Source: Chloroflexota bacterium
Lineage (GTDB): Bacteria; Chloroflexota; UBA11872
Direction: 5' to 3'
Length of the DNA: 64,000 nt
NCBI GenBank assembly: GCA_022826485.1
Contig: JAJDUU010000007.1
Coordinates: 1-64,000 of the forward strand
Shown here: piece after piece, positions 26,324 through 34,429 of the stretch
How the letters are laid out: each line of letters opens with the position of its first letter
How positions within the stretch are numbered: the first letter of the stretch is position 1
Translations under genes and position numbers: made by a program
The notes under the pieces: generated by a model
Seen by the model: the letters and a program-made list of their open reading frames with translations, nothing else
What the model was told of the DNA's origin: nothing
Database searches by the model: none

Positions 26324-27352
26324 ATGAGGCGCTTGGTGAAACCGGCCGGTCGCTACAACCTGGCGTTCGAGGACGTCGCCATCCCCGATCCCGGCCCGAC
26401 GGAGGTCCGGGTCAAGGCCGTGCGCAGCCTCATCAGCCGCGGCTCCGAGATCGGCCGGCGCTACACCCGAGAGGAAGCCATCGATCCCCAGATGATGGGG
26501 TACTCCATGTCCGGCATCGTGGACGCGGTTGGCGGGGCAGTCACCCATCTCGACGTCGGCGACCGCGTCGTGATCTCGGCGCCGCACGCCGACTACGTCG
26601 TGCGCGACGCGACCGTCGACTCTCCCGAGGGCCGGCCGCTCGTCTATCCCATCGATCCGCGGGTGGACTTCGACGCCGCTCCTTACTGGTCGCTGGTGAG
26701 CGGCTGCGTCACCTGGGCCGTCGGGGAGGAAGCCGAGCCGTCCGACACCGTCGTCATCGTGGGCCAGGGCCTCGTCGGCAGCCTGCTGGTGCAGGTGCAC
26801 AAGGCCAATGGCATCCGCCGCGTGGTGGCCATCGACGCGCTCGATCTGCGCTGCGATCTGGCCCACAAGCTCGGCGCCGACGTCGTGATCAACGCCGCCC
26901 ACGAGGATCCCGTGCGGGCCGTCCACAAGCTCACCGGCGACGTGGGCGCCGAGATTGTGGTCTACGCCGTGGGCGGCCCCGCCGGACCCACGGCGTTCGA
27001 CCAGAGCCTGGACATGCTCGCGCGCGGCGGATTGCTCCACCTCGTCGGTCGCTACGAGGACGCGCCGCTCCCATTCTGGAGCCACAAGTTTGCCGGCAAG
27101 CGCATGTTCGAGGGTTATTTCGTGCGCTCCAAGGGCATGACGGAAGCCAAGCGAGGTATGGACCTGCTGGCCACGGGCGCCATCAATACCGACCTGATGA
27201 CGACGCACCGGTTTGCGTTCAGTGACGCACCCGCGGCCTTCGACCTGCTCTACAACCGCGCCGGCGAGACGCTGGGCGTGCTGCTCGACTGGACAACCGA
27301 GGACACATCGCCAAGGCCCAACGCTGGGCCGCGAGCACGGGAGACGACATGA
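26324..27352 (+). CDS. Medium-chain dehydrogenase/reductase (zinc-ligand-poor type), first of a pair
   Basis: A 342-residue MDR-superfamily protein with the GroES-like N-terminal domain (VRVKAVRSLISRGSEIGRR, GYSMSGIVDAVG) and a Rossmann domain (VVIVGQGLVGSLLVQVHKA). At the catalytic zinc positions, where alcohol dehydrogenases have Cys and GHE, it has RSLISRGSE and MGYSMSG, so ordinary zinc alcohol dehydrogenase activity is doubtful. Proteins with the same SxGSE pattern are often annotated as zinc-binding dehydrogenases linked to sugar or cyclitol use. The start is fixed by AGGGAG before ATG. It overlaps the next gene by ATGA, and the two proteins are clear paralogues. Confidence 0.8.
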   Translation: MRRLVKPAGRYNLAFEDVAIPDPGPTEVRVKAVRSLISRGSEIGRRYTREEAIDPQMMGYSMSGIVDAVGGAVTHLDVGDRVVISAPHADYVVRDATVDSPEGRPLVYPIDPRVDFDAAPYWSLVSGCVTWAVGEEAEPSDTVVIVGQGLVGSLLVQVHKANGIRRVVAIDALDLRCDLAHKLGADVVINAAHEDPVRAVHKLTGDVGAEIVVYAVGGPAGPTAFDQSLDMLARGGLLHLVGRYEDAPLPFWSHKFAGKRMFEGYFVRSKGMTEAKRGMDLLATGAINTDLMTTHRFAFSDAPAAFDLLYNRAGETLGVLLDWTTEDTSPRPNAGPRARETT

Positions 27353-28335
27353 AGCGAATGGCAAAGCCCGAAGGCCGGGGCAACGTGATGCTCGAGGACG
27401 CCCCCATCCCGGAGCCGGGCTACGGCGAAGTCCGCGTCAAGGCCGTGCGCAGCCTCATCAGCCGCGGCTCGGAAATTGGGCGGCGCTACGTCATGGAGGA
27501 GGCCATCGAGCCGGAGATCATGGGCTATTCCATGGCCGGCGTGGTGGACGCGCTGGGCGAGGGCGTGAAGCATCTCAACATTGGCGACCGTGTTGGGGCC
27601 GTCGCGCCGCACGCGCAGTACGTCGTGTGCGCCGCCATCCCCGAGGTGCAGGCAAAGCTCCCCGAGATATTCCCGCTCACGCCGGGCGTCACCTGGGATC
27701 AGGCGCCCTACTGGATGCTCGGCGCGTCGGCGGTGCGCTGGGTGGACATCGCGCCATTCGAGCGCGACAACGTCATCGTCGTCCTGGGCCAGGGCCTGGT
27801 GGGCAGCTTGATGCTCCAGGTCATGCGCGCCATCGACGCCGGGCGGCTCGTCGCGGTGGACGCCGCGCCCTTGCGCTGTGAGCTTGCCGCCGAGCTGGGC
27901 GCGGACCACGTCGTCAACGCTGCGGAAGAAGATCCAGTCGCGGCGGTCAGGCGGCTCACCAACGGCGTGGGCGCCGAGCTGGTGGTCTACGCCGTGGGCG
28001 GTCCGGCCGGCCCGCGGGCATTCGAGCAGGGCATGGACATGCTTAGCAGCGGCGGCACGCTGCACCTCATCGGTAAATACGAGCACCAAACCTTGCCGCT
28101 CACGTCCGACGTCATTCAGGGCCGGCGCATCATTGGCGGCTACTTCGGCGGCCAGTGGCATGCCGGATCGGCGCGGCGGTCGCTGGCGTTGATCGAATCG
28201 GGCGCCATCGACGCCGATCGCATGACCACCCATCACTTCCCCTACACGCGGGCGCCCGAGGCCTTCCACCTGCTGCACGACCACACGGATCAGACCCTCG
28301 GAGTCTTGATCGATTGGGACGTGGACGAGAGCTAG
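27349..28335 (+). CDS. Medium-chain dehydrogenase/reductase, second of a pair
   Basis: A 328-residue paralogue of the preceding protein, sharing PxxGxxxLEDxPIPxPG-like openings, VRSLISRGSEIGRRY, MGYSMAGVVDALG and VVLGQGLVGSLMLQV. Similarity runs the whole length, so the pair arose by tandem duplication and then diverged. Different substrate ranges or a heteromeric enzyme are both possible. The usual catalytic zinc ligands are again absent. Its stop codon overlaps by four bases the stop of the convergent transaldolase-like gene, leaving no room for a separate terminator. Cytoplasmic, NAD(P)-binding by the GQGLVG motif. Confidence 0.82.
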   Translation: MKRMAKPEGRGNVMLEDAPIPEPGYGEVRVKAVRSLISRGSEIGRRYVMEEAIEPEIMGYSMAGVVDALGEGVKHLNIGDRVGAVAPHAQYVVCAAIPEVQAKLPEIFPLTPGVTWDQAPYWMLGASAVRWVDIAPFERDNVIVVLGQGLVGSLMLQVMRAIDAGRLVAVDAAPLRCELAAELGADHVVNAAEEDPVAAVRRLTNGVGAELVVYAVGGPAGPRAFEQGMDMLSSGGTLHLIGKYEHQTLPLTSDVIQGRRIIGGYFGGQWHAGSARRSLALIESGAIDADRMTTHHFPYTRAPEAFHLLHDHTDQTLGVLIDWDVDES

Positions 28336-29105
28336 CGGCCCGGCGTCCCCACCAGGGATTCGGTCGTCGCAGGGGCGTCGACGACGCCTTCCAGCGCGCC
28401 CTTGGCCTCCATCTGGTCCCAATGGCGACGGAACGTGGCGTTCCACTCCGCCGTGCCCGGATGGAGCAGCATCTCCTCGAACGTCGCCGGCGAGATCACG
28501 ATGCCGTCGCAGCCCGCGCGAATCGCCGTATCGGCGGCGATGGTCGTCCGCACAATGCCGGCCGCCAGATAGGGCGAGTCTTCGCCGCTGCGCCCGATCA
28601 CGCGCACGATGTCGCCGATGATCTTGCCGGCATCCGCGCCGGCGTCGATCTGCGGTCCCGTGAACGGCGCGATGTAGGCCGCGCCGGCCGACGCGGCGGC
28701 CACGGCCTGGCTGGCGGAAAACGTGGTCGTGACCATGCTCAGGTGGCCCTCGGCCTTCAGGTGCACCACCGCGCGCAGCCCCCTCATGGTGCAGGGAATC
28801 TTGAGCACCACGCGCGGCGACATGGCGGTGAAGACCCGCGACACGCGCTCGATCTCCTCGGTGGTATCCCCGTCAACTTCAACCACGAGCGGTCCGTCGT
28901 GCGGCAGATTCAAATACCGCTCGATCACCCGGATCATGGGACCGTAGGAATCCGTGAGCTGATCCAGCACAATGGTGTTCGTCACCAGCCCGACTACCCC
29001 AAGCTCGAGATAGTCGCGAATCTCGGCCGGGTCTCCCCACAGCCAGATGCCCACCGGGTCGTTATGACCCCGTGGAAATCGCGGCGATATGTGAGAGTTG
29101 TCCAT
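28332..29105 (-). CDS. Transaldolase/fructose-6-phosphate aldolase-like protein
   Basis: A 257-residue TIM-barrel protein of the TalB/FSA family. The Schiff-base lysine is K102 in RVVLKIPCT. The segments GLVTNTIVLDQL and AAYIAPFTGPQIDAGAD correspond to conserved barrel strands. At the first strand the family's catalytic aspartate (IDTA-type motif) is replaced by IWLWGD, so chemistry may differ from true transaldolase. It is about 35 residues longer than FSA, with a C-terminal tail. It lies convergent to the two dehydrogenases and 29 bases from the divergent fusion gene at 29135. A genuine transaldolase is present separately at 46938. Confidence 0.72.
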   Translation of the reverse strand: MDNSHISPRFPRGHNDPVGIWLWGDPAEIRDYLELGVVGLVTNTIVLDQLTDSYGPMIRVIERYLNLPHDGPLVVEVDGDTTEEIERVSRVFTAMSPRVVLKIPCTMRGLRAVVHLKAEGHLSMVTTTFSASQAVAAASAGAAYIAPFTGPQIDAGADAGKIIGDIVRVIGRSGEDSPYLAAGIVRTTIAADTAIRAGCDGIVISPATFEEMLLHPGTAEWNATFRRHWDQMEAKGALEGVVDAPATTESLVGTPGR

Positions 29106-29134
29106 GCCCCTATCCTACGCGCGCGTTTACGTAG

Positions 29135-30985
29135 ATGAAAACCACGCCGAGCATTGAATCCGGCGGGGCGATAGCCGTGACCGCCCATCTGCGGCGCTCT
29201 CTCGGGTCGACGGCGATTTCGCTTCCGTCTGCTCCCTGGCCGCGAGCGCTGGCCGTGGCGCTGCTCGCCGCGGTGCTGGCCTTCGGCGCGACGCGGCTGA
29301 TCGTGATTCAGCCCGCGGTCGGCGCCGTGCTCCTGGGCCTCCTGGCCATGGTTGCCGCCCAGGCCGCCGCACGACCGGGCCCGGCGCTGCTCGTCGGAGT
29401 GGTCGCCGTCGTTTGGAACGATCTCGTCGGGCTGCCGCAGGCGCTGGCGGGATTCCTCGGGCCAGCTCTGGTCGTCGAGCTGTGGGCGGCGTTTCTGCGG
29501 ATCCGGCGCGGCCTGCCGCTGCCGCGCAAGGTCGTGGGAGACCTCGGACTCCTCGCCCTCGCGCTCGGCAGCCCCGTCGCCATCGGCTTCGCCACGGGTC
29601 CGGGCTACGTCGACCTCGAAACCGTCCCGGAGTTCCGCCGCTACCTCGTCGACCTGACGGCGATCGGCCTGGCCTATCTGGGCCTGCTGGCCGCGTTCGC
29701 CGTCATCCTCGGACGCGGGGTGCTGTGGCTACGCGCCCGGCGTCGGCGTCGGCGGGCGTATACCGAAGACCTGGCCGAGCAGAGCGCTCAGCGCTCGCAG
29801 CAAGCCGCGCAGACCTCGGCCAGCCTGACGGCGCGCGCCCGGGCCGGTGTCGCGATACCCTTCGTTCGCCAGCAACCGAGGCACACGCTCGTGGACCGCC
29901 CTCCCCGAACCATCGACGAGATCGACACCCCCGCCGCGATCATCGACCTGGATCTCGTCAAGCAAAACATCAAGACCCTCGAGGACTTCTTGCGTTTCCG
30001 CCCGGTGCACTCGCGACCCCACGCCAAGACGCACAAGACTCCGGCCATCGGCCGCCTGCAGGTCGAGGCGGGGGCGGTGGGACTCACCTGCGCCAAGGTC
30101 GGTGAAGCCGAGGCCATGGTCGACGGCGGCATCGAGGACGTCCTTATCGCCAACCAGGTCGTCGGCCCGATCAAGATCGAGCGCATGTGCCGGCTGGCGC
30201 ACCGGGCCCGCGTCGCGGTGGAAGTGGACGACCCCGCGAATGTCGACGAGATCTCGGCGGCGGCGCAGCGCCACGGCGTGACGATCGGCGTCGTCGTGGA
30301 AATCGACGTCGGCGGACCCCGCGGGGGCGTCCCGCCGCACGAACCCGCCCTCGCCCTGGCGCGCCGCATCATGGACCGACCCGGCCTGGAATTCACGGGC
30401 CTCATGGCCTACGAGGGCCACACCGTCGGCATCGAGGATTGGGACGAGCGAAACGAGGCCGCGCGTGCTGCCCTGGCGCCGGTGATCGAGACCCGCGAGC
30501 TGTGCGAAGCCGAGGGCATTCCCGTGCGTGAGGTCACCGGCGGCGCCACCAACACCTTCGACATCACCGGCACGATCAACGGCTGGACCGAGCTGCAGGC
30601 CGGGACCTACGTGACCATGGACGCCTGGTTCCGTCCGCACGCCGGACACGCCTTCACCCAGGCCTTCTGGGTCCTCACCAGCGTGACCAGCCGGGCCAAG
30701 CCGGGCTACGTGCACCTCGACGGCGGGCGCAAGTCGATTGCCTTCGAGCCTTCGGGCACGCCGGTGATCGACGACCCGGAGGGTCTGCAAATCGAAGTGG
30801 TGGCCGAGGAGCACCTGCACGTCAAGATGCTCGACGGCGCCCCCGATCTCCGCCCGGGCGACCAGGTGCGCGTGACGCCCTGGCACGGCTGCGGCACGTT
30901 CAACCTGCACGACACGCTCTATGTGCTCCAGGACGACGAAGTCGTGGACATCTGGCCCATCAGCGGACGCGGGCGGTTCACCTAG
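29135..30985 (+). CDS. Membrane domain fused to D-threonine aldolase/D-serine dehydratase-like enzyme
   Basis: A 616-residue protein with two unlike halves in one frame. Residues 37-205 hold about five hydrophobic segments (ALAVALLAAVLAFGATRLIVI, VGAVLLGLLAMVAAQAA, GPALVVELWAAFL, AIGLAYLGLLAAFAVILGRG), ending in a basic RARRRRRRAY stretch. Residues 255-616 are a fold-type III PLP enzyme: IDTPAAIIDLDLVKQNI, the PLP lysine K298 in RPHAKTHK, and near the C-terminus WHGCGTFNLHD, whose His and Cys form the metal site of D-threonine aldolase/D-serine dehydratase. An internal GTG at 29891 could yield the soluble enzyme alone. A real fusion, or two genes merged by loss of a stop, are both possible. 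Confidence 0.78.
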   Translation: MKTTPSIESGGAIAVTAHLRRSLGSTAISLPSAPWPRALAVALLAAVLAFGATRLIVIQPAVGAVLLGLLAMVAAQAAARPGPALLVGVVAVVWNDLVGLPQALAGFLGPALVVELWAAFLRIRRGLPLPRKVVGDLGLLALALGSPVAIGFATGPGYVDLETVPEFRRYLVDLTAIGLAYLGLLAAFAVILGRGVLWLRARRRRRRAYTEDLAEQSAQRSQQAAQTSASLTARARAGVAIPFVRQQPRHTLVDRPPRTIDEIDTPAAIIDLDLVKQNIKTLEDFLRFRPVHSRPHAKTHKTPAIGRLQVEAGAVGLTCAKVGEAEAMVDGGIEDVLIANQVVGPIKIERMCRLAHRARVAVEVDDPANVDEISAAAQRHGVTIGVVVEIDVGGPRGGVPPHEPALALARRIMDRPGLEFTGLMAYEGHTVGIEDWDERNEAARAALAPVIETRELCEAEGIPVREVTGGATNTFDITGTINGWTELQAGTYVTMDAWFRPHAGHAFTQAFWVLTSVTSRAKPGYVHLDGGRKSIAFEPSGTPVIDDPEGLQIEVVAEEHLHVKMLDGAPDLRPGDQVRVTPWHGCGTFNLHDTLYVLQDDEVVDIWPISGRGRFT

Positions 30986-31010
30986 GAAACCTCTGATTAA
31001 GCCTCCTTCC

Positions 31011-31052
31011 GGTCCCTTCTCCCTTGGGGGGAAGGTTAGGATGGGGGGGATT
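31011..31052 (+). repeat. Intergenic CCCTTCTCCC-type repeat
   Basis: The block runs CCCTTCTCCCTTGGGG, then GGAAGGTTAGGATGGGGG. It is an imperfect hairpin (CCTTC/GAAGG) followed by a TTAGGATGGGG tail. The copy at 38953 has the same plan. It lies between two convergent genes and could also act as a terminator-like structure. Confidence 0.5.
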
Positions 31053-31091
31053 GAAGCGCGGCCTACAGATTTATTCAGAGCTTCCCTAGAC

Positions 31092-31694
31092 CTACGTGCC
31101 GGGTGTTCGAATGTCCGCGGCGCGCCACATGTACCACGCGCCCACGCTGCGATAGGGCGCCCAGGGCTCGCCGATGGCCGTCGCTTCGGCCGGTGACGGG
31201 GTGTCATCGAGGCCGTAGGCAACCTGCATCCCCCGGCGCACGCCCAGATCACCCACCGGCAGCACGTCCAACCGGCCGAGCTGGAACATCAGGAACATCT
31301 GCGCGGTCCACACGCCGACGCCGCGGACGGCGGTGAGCCGCTCGATGACCTCGGCATCGTCGCCGTCGGCCAGCCCGTTCAGGTCCAACCGACCGTCCTC
31401 GACATGCTTTGCGAGGTCTCGCAGGTAGCCGGCCTTCTGCCGCGACACGCCTGCGGCGCGAAACTGCTCGTCGGTCGTCGCCAGCAGCTCCGCCGGGGTC
31501 GGGTACCGCTCGTTCGACCCGTAGAGCCCAAGCAAACGTCCCAAGATGGCGCTGGCCGCGGCTCCGGCGAGTTGCTGGAACATGATGCTGCGGATGAGCG
31601 CCTCGTAAGGATCGCCGGGTGTCCGAGGCGTGAACGGTCCACACTCGTCGATGAGTCGTGCGAGCACGCCATCCACCCGGCGCAGATGCCGCAT
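31092..31694 (-). CDS. DNA-3-methyladenine glycosylase II (AlkA-type HhH-GPD)
   Basis: A 200-residue base-excision-repair glycosylase of the helix-hairpin-helix-GPD superfamily. The hairpin is LTAVRGVGVWTAQMF (residues 120-134) and the catalytic aspartate is D149 in LPVGDLGVRRG, without the iron-sulfur cysteines of EndoIII/MutY. The front end, IMFQQLAGAAASAILGR, is the usual AlkA-like first helix (QQ..A..A). It removes alkylated purines. It is shorter than E. coli AlkA because it lacks that protein's N-terminal beta domain, as in many bacterial relatives. It stands alone between two convergent or unrelated genes. Confidence 0.88.
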   Translation of the reverse strand: MRHLRRVDGVLARLIDECGPFTPRTPGDPYEALIRSIMFQQLAGAAASAILGRLLGLYGSNERYPTPAELLATTDEQFRAAGVSRQKAGYLRDLAKHVEDGRLDLNGLADGDDAEVIERLTAVRGVGVWTAQMFLMFQLGRLDVLPVGDLGVRRGMQVAYGLDDTPSPAEATAIGEPWAPYRSVGAWYMWRAADIRTPGT

Positions 31695-31744
31695 GGCCGC
31701 GCGCGCGGTTGCGTCGGTTGACTCAGCGATGGTGCGAGGTTTCT

Positions 31745-31778
31745 AGCGGCCGAGCCGCTGGCGACCCGCGAAAGCGGG
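31745..31778 (-). terminator. Two adjacent small hairpins between the SH3 lipoprotein and alkA-type genes
   Basis: AGCGGC-CGA-GCCGCT (31745-31759) and CCCGC-GAAA-GCGGG (31765-31778) lie about 90 bases after the lipoprotein stop codon on the minus strand. The second has a stable GNRA-type loop in one orientation. There is no T tract, so termination is only a possibility. Confidence 0.3.
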
Positions 31779-31866
31779 CAAGACTAGACCGCGCGTCTGC
31801 ACCGTCAAGCCGTTCACCGGCCGTGCGCGCATGCGCCGCCGGTCACCCGGTTGCGTCCGACGACTC

Positions 31867-32628
31867 CTACGGCGCGATCTGCAGATATCGGGCCTGGACC
31901 CAATTCCCATCGTCCAACTCGCGCCACACGACGCCGTCGGCAACCTCCAGCACCCCGGTCAGGGTCACCTCGGTGTTGCCGTAAGCCACGTACTGCACCG
32001 TGCTCGTCTCGGCGCTTGGCACGTCGCGCACATTCACGCCGTCCGCGGGAATCACCACCGCCACTCCGGCGTGCTCGATGTCGGCGAAGGCGCCGCGACC
32101 CAGCCACTCCTCGGAAACCCAATTCCCGTCGGCCGTCTCGCGCCAGGCGCCGTCGGCCAGGGTCACCACCACGCCCGTGACCTCGATTTCGTCGTTCTCG
32201 CGGACGACGTACTCGACCTCGCTGCCCTCCAGGCCCGGCTGGTTGCGCACGTTCAGCACGTCCGCAATCACCAGCGCCAGCACCGGGACCACCACGGGCG
32301 TTGGTTCGGGCTCAGGCGTGGCCGCGGGCGTCGCCGTCGGGGTGAGTTCTGGCGTCGGCGTGGGACTCGGCGCCGGAATTGGCGTAGGCGAGGGCGCCAA
32401 CGTGGGAGTTGGCGCGGGGGTGTCGGTTGGACTGGGCGTCGGCGGCGGCGGCGCGACAGTCGCAACCGGCGTTGGGGTGGTCGTCTCCCCGATGACGACG
32501 ACCGTCGCGGTCGCTTCCGGCGCACTGGTGGATTCGGTGCCTGGCGCATCGCACGCGGCCAGCGCGAACACGCCGACAAGGGCCACGGCCAGGATGATCG
32601 TCCATCGCGAACGAGAGATTGAGATCAC
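31867..32628 (-). CDS. SH3-domain lipoprotein
   Basis: A 253-residue exported protein. The signal peptide [20 protein letters not shown] is followed by the lipobox LAAC, so the mature protein is lipid-anchored by Lgt and LspA; lgt is at 39137. A long Pro/Thr-rich stalk of PTPTP-type repeats (about residues 45-115) leads to two bacterial SH3 domains ([19 protein letters not shown] and [19 protein letters not shown]) with [11 protein letters not shown]-type ends. Such SH3 pairs often bind cell-wall or surface glycans. The GTG start at 32628 is chosen because AGGAGG lies eight bases upstream; earlier codons lack a site. Confidence 0.87.
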   Translation of the reverse strand: MISISRSRWTIILAVALVGVFALAACDAPGTESTSAPEATATVVVIGETTTPTPVATVAPPPPTPSPTDTPAPTPTLAPSPTPIPAPSPTPTPELTPTATPAATPEPEPTPVVVPVLALVIADVLNVRNQPGLEGSEVEYVVRENDEIEVTGVVVTLADGAWRETADGNWVSEEWLGRGAFADIEHAGVAVVIPADGVNVRDVPSAETSTVQYVAYGNTEVTLTGVLEVADGVVWRELDDGNWVQARYLQIAP

Positions 32629-32668
32629 GACGCATGCCTCCTGGGGAATCCGTGAAGTCCAGCGCACG

Positions 32669-32705
32669 GAACAATGGTAACTGTAGCGCGTTGAACAATG
32701 GTAAC
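32669..32705 (-). promoter_or_regulatory. Two 13-base direct repeats upstream of the SH3 lipoprotein gene
   Basis: GAACAATGGTAAC occurs exactly at 32669-32681 and again at 32693-32705, 24 bases apart. Both lie 41-77 bases upstream of the GTG start. An exact pair at this distance could be binding sites for a regulator on one face of the helix. I could not fit a good -35/-10 pair. Confidence 0.4.
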
Positions 32706-32889
32706 CGCGAATTCACACGGACAAGTCCTCCGGGTACCGATAGATCGGACGGACCGCCCGCCGTTACAGGCAAGTTCGCGCAAGCCCGCCATCCCGCGCC
32801 ATGACGAGTATCGACAAGCCTCGCCTTCGGCAGAAAAGGCAAAGCGGCGGGCTGGATGGCCCGCCGCTGTCGCCGACGTCAGTTCGACG

Positions 32890-33513
32890 TCACTTGCCCA
32901 CGGTTGATCTGGCAACCACCTTCACGCCGCTGATCGTGCCTTCCACGGCACGCTGGACACGCTTGGCGGCGGTCTCGCTTACCTGGCCGGCGGCCTCGAT
33001 TGCGCCCGTGGCTGCAGCGGCCGCAGCCTCCTCAGCGCTCACGCCAAGGTCCTTCGCCACCTCGATGGCACCCTCAACTGCCCCGACCGCGGCAGCAGTG
33101 ATGTCGGCACCGACCTCGGCCGTCTCAGCAACGGCCGCGCTTGCCGTTTCCTGAACGGCCTTGACACCTTCCGTGCCTGCCTCGGCCGCGCCGCGGACGC
33201 TGCCAATCACAGCGCCCTTGGCCGTGTTTCCAACCTTGATCCCGACGCTTCCGGCGGCGTCCACCGCGGCATTGATGCTCGTGGCGGCCGTCTCGGCTGC
33301 CTCCTCGCCGATGTCGCCAACGGCGCGGATGGCGCCGCGCACCGCGCCGACTCCAACGTCGCCCACAGCGCCGGCTGTGCTCGCTGTTTCACCGAGCGCC
33401 GTCTTGGCGACGCCGGTGACGGCCTTGATGGTCTCCTCCAGAACGTCGCCAGTGCCGCGCACCACGCCAATCAGCCCGTCACGTACCCGTCGTCCGACCT
33501 CTTGCTCGTTCAA
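32890..33513 (-). CDS. Ala/Gly/Val-rich repetitive protein
   Basis: A 207-residue protein of low complexity with degenerate repeats such as GVVRGTGDVLEETIKAV, GAVRGAIRAVGDIGEEAAE, GSVRGAAEAGTEGVKAVQE and AVEGAIEVAKDLG. These read as a series of amphipathic helices with a recurring G-x-V-R-G start, reminiscent of late-embryogenesis-abundant or phasin-like proteins, but no family assignment is safe. It has no signal peptide and no cysteine. The gene is monocistronic with about 260 bases upstream of the lipoprotein gene. A role in stress protection, membrane association or granule coating is conceivable but unproven. Confidence 0.6.
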   Translation of the reverse strand: MNEQEVGRRVRDGLIGVVRGTGDVLEETIKAVTGVAKTALGETASTAGAVGDVGVGAVRGAIRAVGDIGEEAAETAATSINAAVDAAGSVGIKVGNTAKGAVIGSVRGAAEAGTEGVKAVQETASAAVAETAEVGADITAAAVGAVEGAIEVAKDLGVSAEEAAAAAATGAIEAAGQVSETAAKRVQRAVEGTISGVKVVARSTVGK

Positions 33514-33607
33514 TCAACCGCCCCTTTTGCACCGCCGCACGTATGGCCGCAGTTTACCGATTAGTGCGGATCCATAGAGTTCGCATGCCGTACAAGGGCC
33601 CGGACGC

Positions 33608-34285
33608 CTAGATCCACTCGCCGGCGCGCCGCGCTCGCGTCACCAGGGCCCGCACGCGATCGGCGTCGGTCATCAGCGGCTCATAGAAGCTCACGAACTG
33701 CGCCAGGCATTCGTCCACGCTCGCTTCCGACGAATCGATCTCCAGCTTGTTGGGAATCAACGAGGCCGCGTGCTGAGTCGCGAAACCCTCCAGCACCAAC
33801 TCGACGTCGGCCTCCTTGATCGTCTGGTTGCGATGGGGCGCCTCCCGCATGCGCTGGCGAATGACGTCGGGCGAAGCCTTGACGTGAATCTCGATCAGAT
33901 CCGGCGCCAGGTCGATGAGTCGCTGCTCCGTGTGGCGCGCGAACTCCGTGCGCTCCGCGTATTGGCCCGGCCCGCCGTAGCCGTAGTAGAGCGGGGCGTA
34001 GACCGCGTCTTCCAGATGCATGCCCACCATGATGTGGTCCGGATAGGCGAAAAACCCCGGTTGCAGGTGGTATTCAATCTGATAGCGCTGAAACATTTCG
34101 AGGAGTCTCGGTTTCAGCGCTGCGAACTGAGCTTCTTCTTCCTCGGTGAGATTCTTCTCGGGCGCGCCCTTGAAATGGTCATGGATTCCCGGCCTGCCGC
34201 CGAGCGTCTCCTCCACCCATTCGGCGATGGCTTCGGCAAGCGTCGTCGTTCCGCTGTATTCGCAACCGGCAATGATGAGCCGCAT
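33608..34285 (-). CDS. P-loop NTPase-like protein with altered Walker A
   Basis: A 225-residue protein beginning MRLIIAGCEYSGTTTLAEAI. The position and context match a Walker A loop (GxxxxGKS/T), but the invariant lysine is threonine: GCEYSGTTT. Later segments DLIEIHVKASPDVIRQRMRE and NKLEIDSSEASVDECLAQF resemble adenylate or shikimate kinase lids and final strands, so a nucleotide or small-molecule kinase ancestry is likely. Without the lysine, activity may be lost or handled by another residue. The start is supported by GGGAGAGG upstream. It is divergently transcribed from groEL. The family is unknown to me by name. Confidence 0.6.
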   Translation of the reverse strand: MRLIIAGCEYSGTTTLAEAIAEWVEETLGGRPGIHDHFKGAPEKNLTEEEEAQFAALKPRLLEMFQRYQIEYHLQPGFFAYPDHIMVGMHLEDAVYAPLYYGYGGPGQYAERTEFARHTEQRLIDLAPDLIEIHVKASPDVIRQRMREAPHRNQTIKEADVELVLEGFATQHAASLIPNKLEIDSSEASVDECLAQFVSFYEPLMTDADRVRALVTRARRAGEWI

Positions 34286-34381
34286 GGGTCCTCTCCCGCT
34301 GCGTGCGTGGATCCCAGGCCATTGGACCACATTTGGGCGCCGAAACCGGACCTTCGTTTCCAGCCTCGTGCAGACGGGGCA

Positions 34382-34410
34382 TTGATCCGGCGGCGAACCA
34401 CCCCTAAAAT
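34382..34410 (+). promoter_or_regulatory. groEL promoter
   Basis: TTGATC (34382-34387) and TAAAAT (34405-34410) are spaced exactly 17 bases, a near-consensus sigma-70 promoter and one of the best in the window. Transcription would begin around 34417, about 86 bases before the groEL ATG. Confidence 0.65.
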
Positions 34411-34429
34411 TGAGCGAAATCGAATCTCT

